Below are positions 14,712 to 17,991 of a DNA stretch of 17,991 bases, one piece after another. This stretch comes from Actinomycetales bacterium. GTDB lineage: Bacteria > Actinomycetota > Actinomycetes > Actinomycetales > Dermatophilaceae. The notes under the pieces were generated by a model. The model saw only the letters and a program-made list of their open reading frames with translations, was not told where the DNA came from and ran no database searches. Within the stretch, counting starts at the first letter, position 1, and every line of letters begins with the position of its first letter. The stretch is from positions 1 to 17,991 of the forward strand of contig JADJVI010000034.1 of the NCBI GenBank assembly GCA_016710645.1. The letters are read 5' to 3'. The translations under genes were made by a program, and so were the position numbers.

Positions 14712-16754
14712 ATGACCGGCGTTGCCGAAATCCACGCCGCGACCCTGACACCGTCCAAGCTCGACCTGGTCCATGCCTGGATCGGCCAACAGCGTTGGTA
14801 CAACGCAACCGGATCGGAGCCGGCCCTCACCCGAGTCGGCAGTTATCGCTTCGTCGACCCGGCCGGCGAGGTCGGCATCGAAACCCTGCTCATCGCGGAC
14901 ACCAGCGGCGGGGACGGCGGCACTGACGCCGTGCTCTACCAGGTGCCGCTCACCTATCGCGGAGCACCGCTGGCCGGGGCCGAGAGCGCCCTGGTCGGCA
15001 CCATGCAGCACAGTGTCCTGGGCACCCGGTGGGTCTACGACGCACCGCACGACCCGGCATACGTCGCCGAGTTGGTGCGCACCATCGTCACCGGCGGCCG
15101 CGAAGCCGACCGCAGCGATGGGGTCGTCGAGGTCACCGTGCGCGGCGACGGCGCCGCGTCCGAGGCCGCTCCCCGGCTGGTGTCCGCCAGGGTGTTGTCC
15201 GGCGAGCAGTCCAACACGTCGATCATCTGCCAGGTCGAGGGCGCCGGCCTCCCCTCCGACGTCATCGTCAAGGTCTTCCGCACCCTCGCAGCCGGCGACA
15301 ACCCCGACGTCACCGTGCAAGGGGCTCTCGCCGCCACCGACCCCGGCCTGGTGCCCGCGCCGGTCGGGTCGCTGCGCGGCACCTGGCCCTCGGCTGCCGG
15401 GTCGGTCTCGGGTCACCTCGCAGTCGCGCAGGCATTCGTCCCCGGCGTCCGCGATGCCTGGCGCGTGGCGCTCGAGGTATGCCGTGCCGGCACCGATTTC
15501 ACCCCCACCGCGCGGGCCCTCGGCCGTGTCACCGCCCGGATCCACGGCGCCCTCGCGACGGCGTTCGGCACCACGGTCGCGACCGCGTCGGCGCGCACCG
15601 CGCTGCTGGACTCGATTCGTTCCCGGTATGCCGTGGCCGTCACCGCCGTGCCAGCGCTCGCCGCCCACCAGGGCGCCGTCGAGGCGACCCTCGACACCGT
15701 GGCAACCATGGAATGGCCTGCGCTGCAACGAGTTCACGGCGACTACCACCTTGGCCAGATCCTCTACCTCGGCGCCAAGGACGTCCTCGCCATCGATTTC
15801 GAGGGCGAGCCATTGCGGCCGCTGGCCGAGCGCACCGTGCCCGACCTCGCGCTGCGTGACGTCGCGGGCATGGTGCGATCCTTCGACTATGTCGCCGGTG
15901 CCGTGCGCATGGAGGCGGGCGGACTGGAGCGCCAGGACTGGGCCGATACCTGCCGGGATGCCTTCCTGGCCGCCTACCGCGAGACCATCCCCGGCGGCGG
16001 CCCGACCGACACCGCCATGCTCGCAGCCCTCGAACTCGACAAGGCCCTCTACGAGGTCGGCTACGAAGCTCGCCAACGCCCAGCCTGGCTGCCCATCCCA
16101 CGCCAGGCCGTCGAGCGCTTGCTCGCCGAAGCCCCCGAGACGCACACCCCGGACCCCACCGTCAGGAGCACCATGGATCCCGTCCAGACGCAGGCACTCG
16201 TCGCTGACGAGAGCGCGATCACCGCGTTCCTGGAAGGCCGACACTCGCAACCGCACGACCTGCTCGGCCACCACGTCGGCCCGGGGGGCCTGACGGTCAC
16301 GGCATACCGGCCGATGGCCCGCACCGTCCGCGCGCGCCTGGCTGATGGCACCGTGCTGGACCTCCCGCACGTGCGCGGCGGGGTGTGGTCGGGCACGACT
16401 GACGTCGCCAACGCGAGCCAGGACTACCGGCTGCTCGTCGACTATGGCGACGGAGTCGAGCACGAGCAGGACGACCCCTACCGCTTCATCCCCACCCTCG
16501 GCGAGGTCGACCGCTTCCTCATCAACGAGGGCCGCCACGAGCAACTCTGGACCGTCCTCGGCTCGCACGTGCGGCACTACGAGGGCCCGATGGGCGATGT
16601 ATGGGGAGTGTCGTTCGCGGTGTGGGCCCCCAATGCCACCGCCGTGCACGTCGTCGGCGACTTCAACGGCTGGGACCGGATCAGCCACCCGATGCGACGC
16701 CTCGGTGAGTCCGGCGTGTGGGAGCTGTTCATCCCGGCGCGTCCGAGGGGATGA
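14712..16754 (+). CDS. mak: Maltokinase, reading in frame into the N-terminal part of GlgB
   Basis: Residues 1 to about 480 are a maltokinase (Pep2), which phosphorylates maltose with ATP to maltose-1-phosphate for GlgE. The N-terminal cap has WIGQQRWYNATGSEP. RVLSGEQSNTSIIC and VIVKVFR are the nucleotide-lobe strands. RVHGDYHLGQ (catalytic D344) and AIDFEGEPLRPLAERTVPDLALRD (D362, E364) form the aminoglycoside-kinase-like active site. The kinase homology ends around ERLLAEAP, but no stop follows. The frame continues through a linker into a branching-enzyme N-terminus and CBM48 (residues 488-680) and stops at 16754, where a missing base breaks glgB. The ATG at 14712 is 13 bases after treS with only a weak AGG upstream. 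The treS-stop ATG at 14695 dies after six codons. Kinase identity is firm. Whether the fusion is real or a lost stop is open. Confidence 0.88.
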   Translation: MTGVAEIHAATLTPSKLDLVHAWIGQQRWYNATGSEPALTRVGSYRFVDPAGEVGIETLLIADTSGGDGGTDAVLYQVPLTYRGAPLAGAESALVGTMQHSVLGTRWVYDAPHDPAYVAELVRTIVTGGREADRSDGVVEVTVRGDGAASEAAPRLVSARVLSGEQSNTSIICQVEGAGLPSDVIVKVFRTLAAGDNPDVTVQGALAATDPGLVPAPVGSLRGTWPSAAGSVSGHLAVAQAFVPGVRDAWRVALEVCRAGTDFTPTARALGRVTARIHGALATAFGTTVATASARTALLDSIRSRYAVAVTAVPALAAHQGAVEATLDTVATMEWPALQRVHGDYHLGQILYLGAKDVLAIDFEGEPLRPLAERTVPDLALRDVAGMVRSFDYVAGAVRMEAGGLERQDWADTCRDAFLAAYRETIPGGGPTDTAMLAALELDKALYEVGYEARQRPAWLPIPRQAVERLLAEAPETHTPDPTVRSTMDPVQTQALVADESAITAFLEGRHSQPHDLLGHHVGPGGLTVTAYRPMARTVRARLADGTVLDLPHVRGGVWSGTTDVANASQDYRLLVDYGDGVEHEQDDPYRFIPTLGEVDRFLINEGRHEQLWTVLGSHVRHYEGPMGDVWGVSFAVWAPNATAVHVVGDFNGWDRISHPMRRLGESGVWELFIPARPRG

Positions 16755-17991
16755 ACTACCAGTATGCCGTCCGCGGCCAGGACACCGCGGTGCACCTCAA
16801 GGCCGACCCGATGGCCCGGTATGCCGAGGTGGCCCCCAAGCAGGCCTCGATCGTCCACCAGTCGCACTACGAGTGGGGCGACCAGGACTGGATGACCGCA
16901 CGCGCCCAGCGCGACCCGCACACCGGCCCGATGAGCATCTACGAGGTGCACCTTGGCTCATGGCGCCAGGGCCAGACCTATCGCGACCTGGCCGAGCACC
17001 TGGTCAATTACGTCAAGGACCTCGGCTTCACCCACGTCGAGTTCCTGCCGGTTATGGAGCACCCTACGTGCCCTCGTGGGGCTACCACGTCACCGGCTAT
17101 TACGCCGTCTCCTCGCGCTGGGGCACCCCGACGAGTTCCGGCTGCTGGTGGACTACCTGCACCGCAATGGCATCGGGGTCATCCTCGACTGGGTACCCGG
17201 GCACTTCGCCACCGACCCTGGGCGCTCGCGCGCTTCGACGGGCAGGCCCTCTATGAGCACCCGGACCCGCGCAAGGGGCTGGCACAAGGAGTGGGGCTCG
17301 TTCATCTTCGACTTCGGTCGGCCGGAGGTGCGCAACTTCCTCGTCGCCAATGCGACCTATTGGCTGGAGGAGTTCCACATCGACGGGCTGCGGGTCGACG
17401 GCGTCGCCTCGATGCTCTACCTCGACTACTCCCGTCAGCCCGGCGAGTGGATCCCCAATATCCACGGCGGGCGGGAAAACCTCGAAGCGGTGCAGCTGCT
17501 CCAGGAAGCCAACGCCACGGCATACAAGCGCACCCCTGGCGTGGTCATGATCGCGGAGGAATCCACCTCCTGGGCCGGCGTCTCCAAGCCGACCCACCAG
17601 GGCGGGCTGGGCTTCGGGTTGGCTGGAACATGGGCTGGATGAACGACGCCCTGCGCTATTTGGCGACCGACCCGATCTACCGGCAGTACCACCACAACAA
17701 GCTGACCTTCGCGCTGATGTATGCCTTCAGCGAGAACTTCGTGCTGCCGATCAGCCATGACGAGGTCGTCCACGGCAAGGGCTCGCTCATGCGCAAGTCC
17801 AACGGCAGCCGTGAGGACCGGATCGCCACGCTGCGGGCCTTTATCGCCTACATGTGGACCCACCCGGGCAAGCAGTTGCTTGGCAGGCTCGGAGTTCGGC
17901 CAGGAGTCGGAGTGGTCCGACGCCCGCAGCCTGGACTGGTGGCTGCTCGACCAGCCGATCCACTACCGGATCCATGCCCAGGTCAAGGACA
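16173..17991 (+). pseudogene. glgB: 1,4-alpha-glucan branching enzyme GlgB, interrupted by multiple frameshifts; 3' end outside window
   Basis: GlgB (GH13_9) makes alpha-1,6 branches. The ATG at 16173 (MDPVQTQALVADES) has AGGAG 4 bases upstream and opens a normal GlgB N-terminus and CBM48 (SFAVWAPNATAVHVVGDFNGW). Homology then continues piecewise in changing frames: MNYQYAVRGQDTAVHLKADP, YEVHLGSWR, VMEHP, SWGYHVTGYY, DEFRLLVDYLHRNGIGVILDWVPGHF, then GWHKEWGSFIFDFG. HIDGLRVDGVASM holds the nucleophile Asp, MIAEEST the acid/base Glu, and PISHDEVVHGKGSL the third carboxylate. Frame changes are needed near 16736, 17063, 17130, 17217, 17276, 17621 and 17880. Most are single-base losses or gains in C or G runs. 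All catalytic blocks and the codon bias remain intact, so sequencing or assembly error is at least as likely as true decay. Confidence 0.85.

Noticed and set aside
14637..16688. A 683-codon open frame on the minus strand opposite mak
   Set aside because: Same mirror-frame effect; composition dominated by Gly/Asp/Val/Arg/His with no motif.
16736..17880. Programmed frameshifting as the explanation for the glgB frame changes
   Set aside because: About seven separate shifts of mixed sign at ordinary G/C runs, with no slippery heptamer or stimulatory structure in common, do not fit a programmed event.
1..17991. tRNA, rRNA, insertion sequence, phage or attachment-site signals
   Set aside because: I looked for cloverleaf-type inverted repeats, transposase or integrase motifs and long direct or terminal repeats, and found none I could support.

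Overview
The window comes from a high-GC Gram-positive actinobacterium. The genes have a strong G/C bias at third codon positions, several starts look leaderless with TANNNT -10 hexamers, there is an LPXTG wall-anchored protein, and the GlgE alpha-glucan pathway genes are present. My best guess at lineage is the Micrococcales, near Intrasporangiaceae/Dermatophilaceae. That rests on protein resemblance from memory and I could not test it.

Layout. 37-849 (+) is a SerB-like HAD-IB phosphatase, converging on a GNAT acetyltransferase (minus, about 1465-851). Upstream of the GNAT on the minus strand is the etfB-etfA pair (3322-1552), followed by a good hairpin terminator. The 3323-3569 gap holds a GTTAC-N6-GTAAC palindrome and a small hairpin, both candidate etfBA control elements. 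5150-3570 (minus) is a tightly overlapping three-gene unit: YbjN-domain protein, enoyl-CoA hydratase, and a stand-alone NIF3/YqfO insert (CutA1-like) domain protein. It diverges from glgX (5184-7328, +) across only 33 bp, and both starts look leaderless. A strong hairpin at 7380-7415 closes glgX and the facing gene. Then, on the minus strand, come a SigE-family ECF sigma factor (10495-9989), its overlapping membrane partner with two Asp-box (BNR) motifs (9996-8701), and an LPXTG surface protein (8563-7433). From 10699 the plus strand carries glgE, treS and mak, with mak running in frame into glgB.

How the genes work together. TreS turns trehalose into maltose, maltokinase (Mak) makes maltose-1-phosphate, GlgE transfers maltosyl units onto alpha-1,4-glucan, GlgB adds branches and GlgX debranches. 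A near-consensus LacI-family (cre-like) operator lies just upstream of glgE. ETF passes electrons from acyl-CoA and related dehydrogenases to the quinone pool, and the nearby enoyl-CoA hydratase fits beta-oxidation or acyl-CoA metabolism. The sigma/membrane-partner/surface-protein group sits between glgX and the rest of the glucan genes.

Things that stand out: (1) the heptamer GTATGCC/GGCATAC occurs 29 times by my hand count, where base composition predicts about two, and it is used in all three reading frames and between genes; (2) mak and glgB share one uninterrupted frame; (3) the distal glgB region carries about seven indel-type frame breaks in 1.2 kb while the rest of the window is clean; (4) a very compact divergent promoter pair, apparently leaderless on both sides. 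I see no tRNA, rRNA, CRISPR array, insertion sequence or phage gene, and no gene-free stretch longer than about 250 bases.
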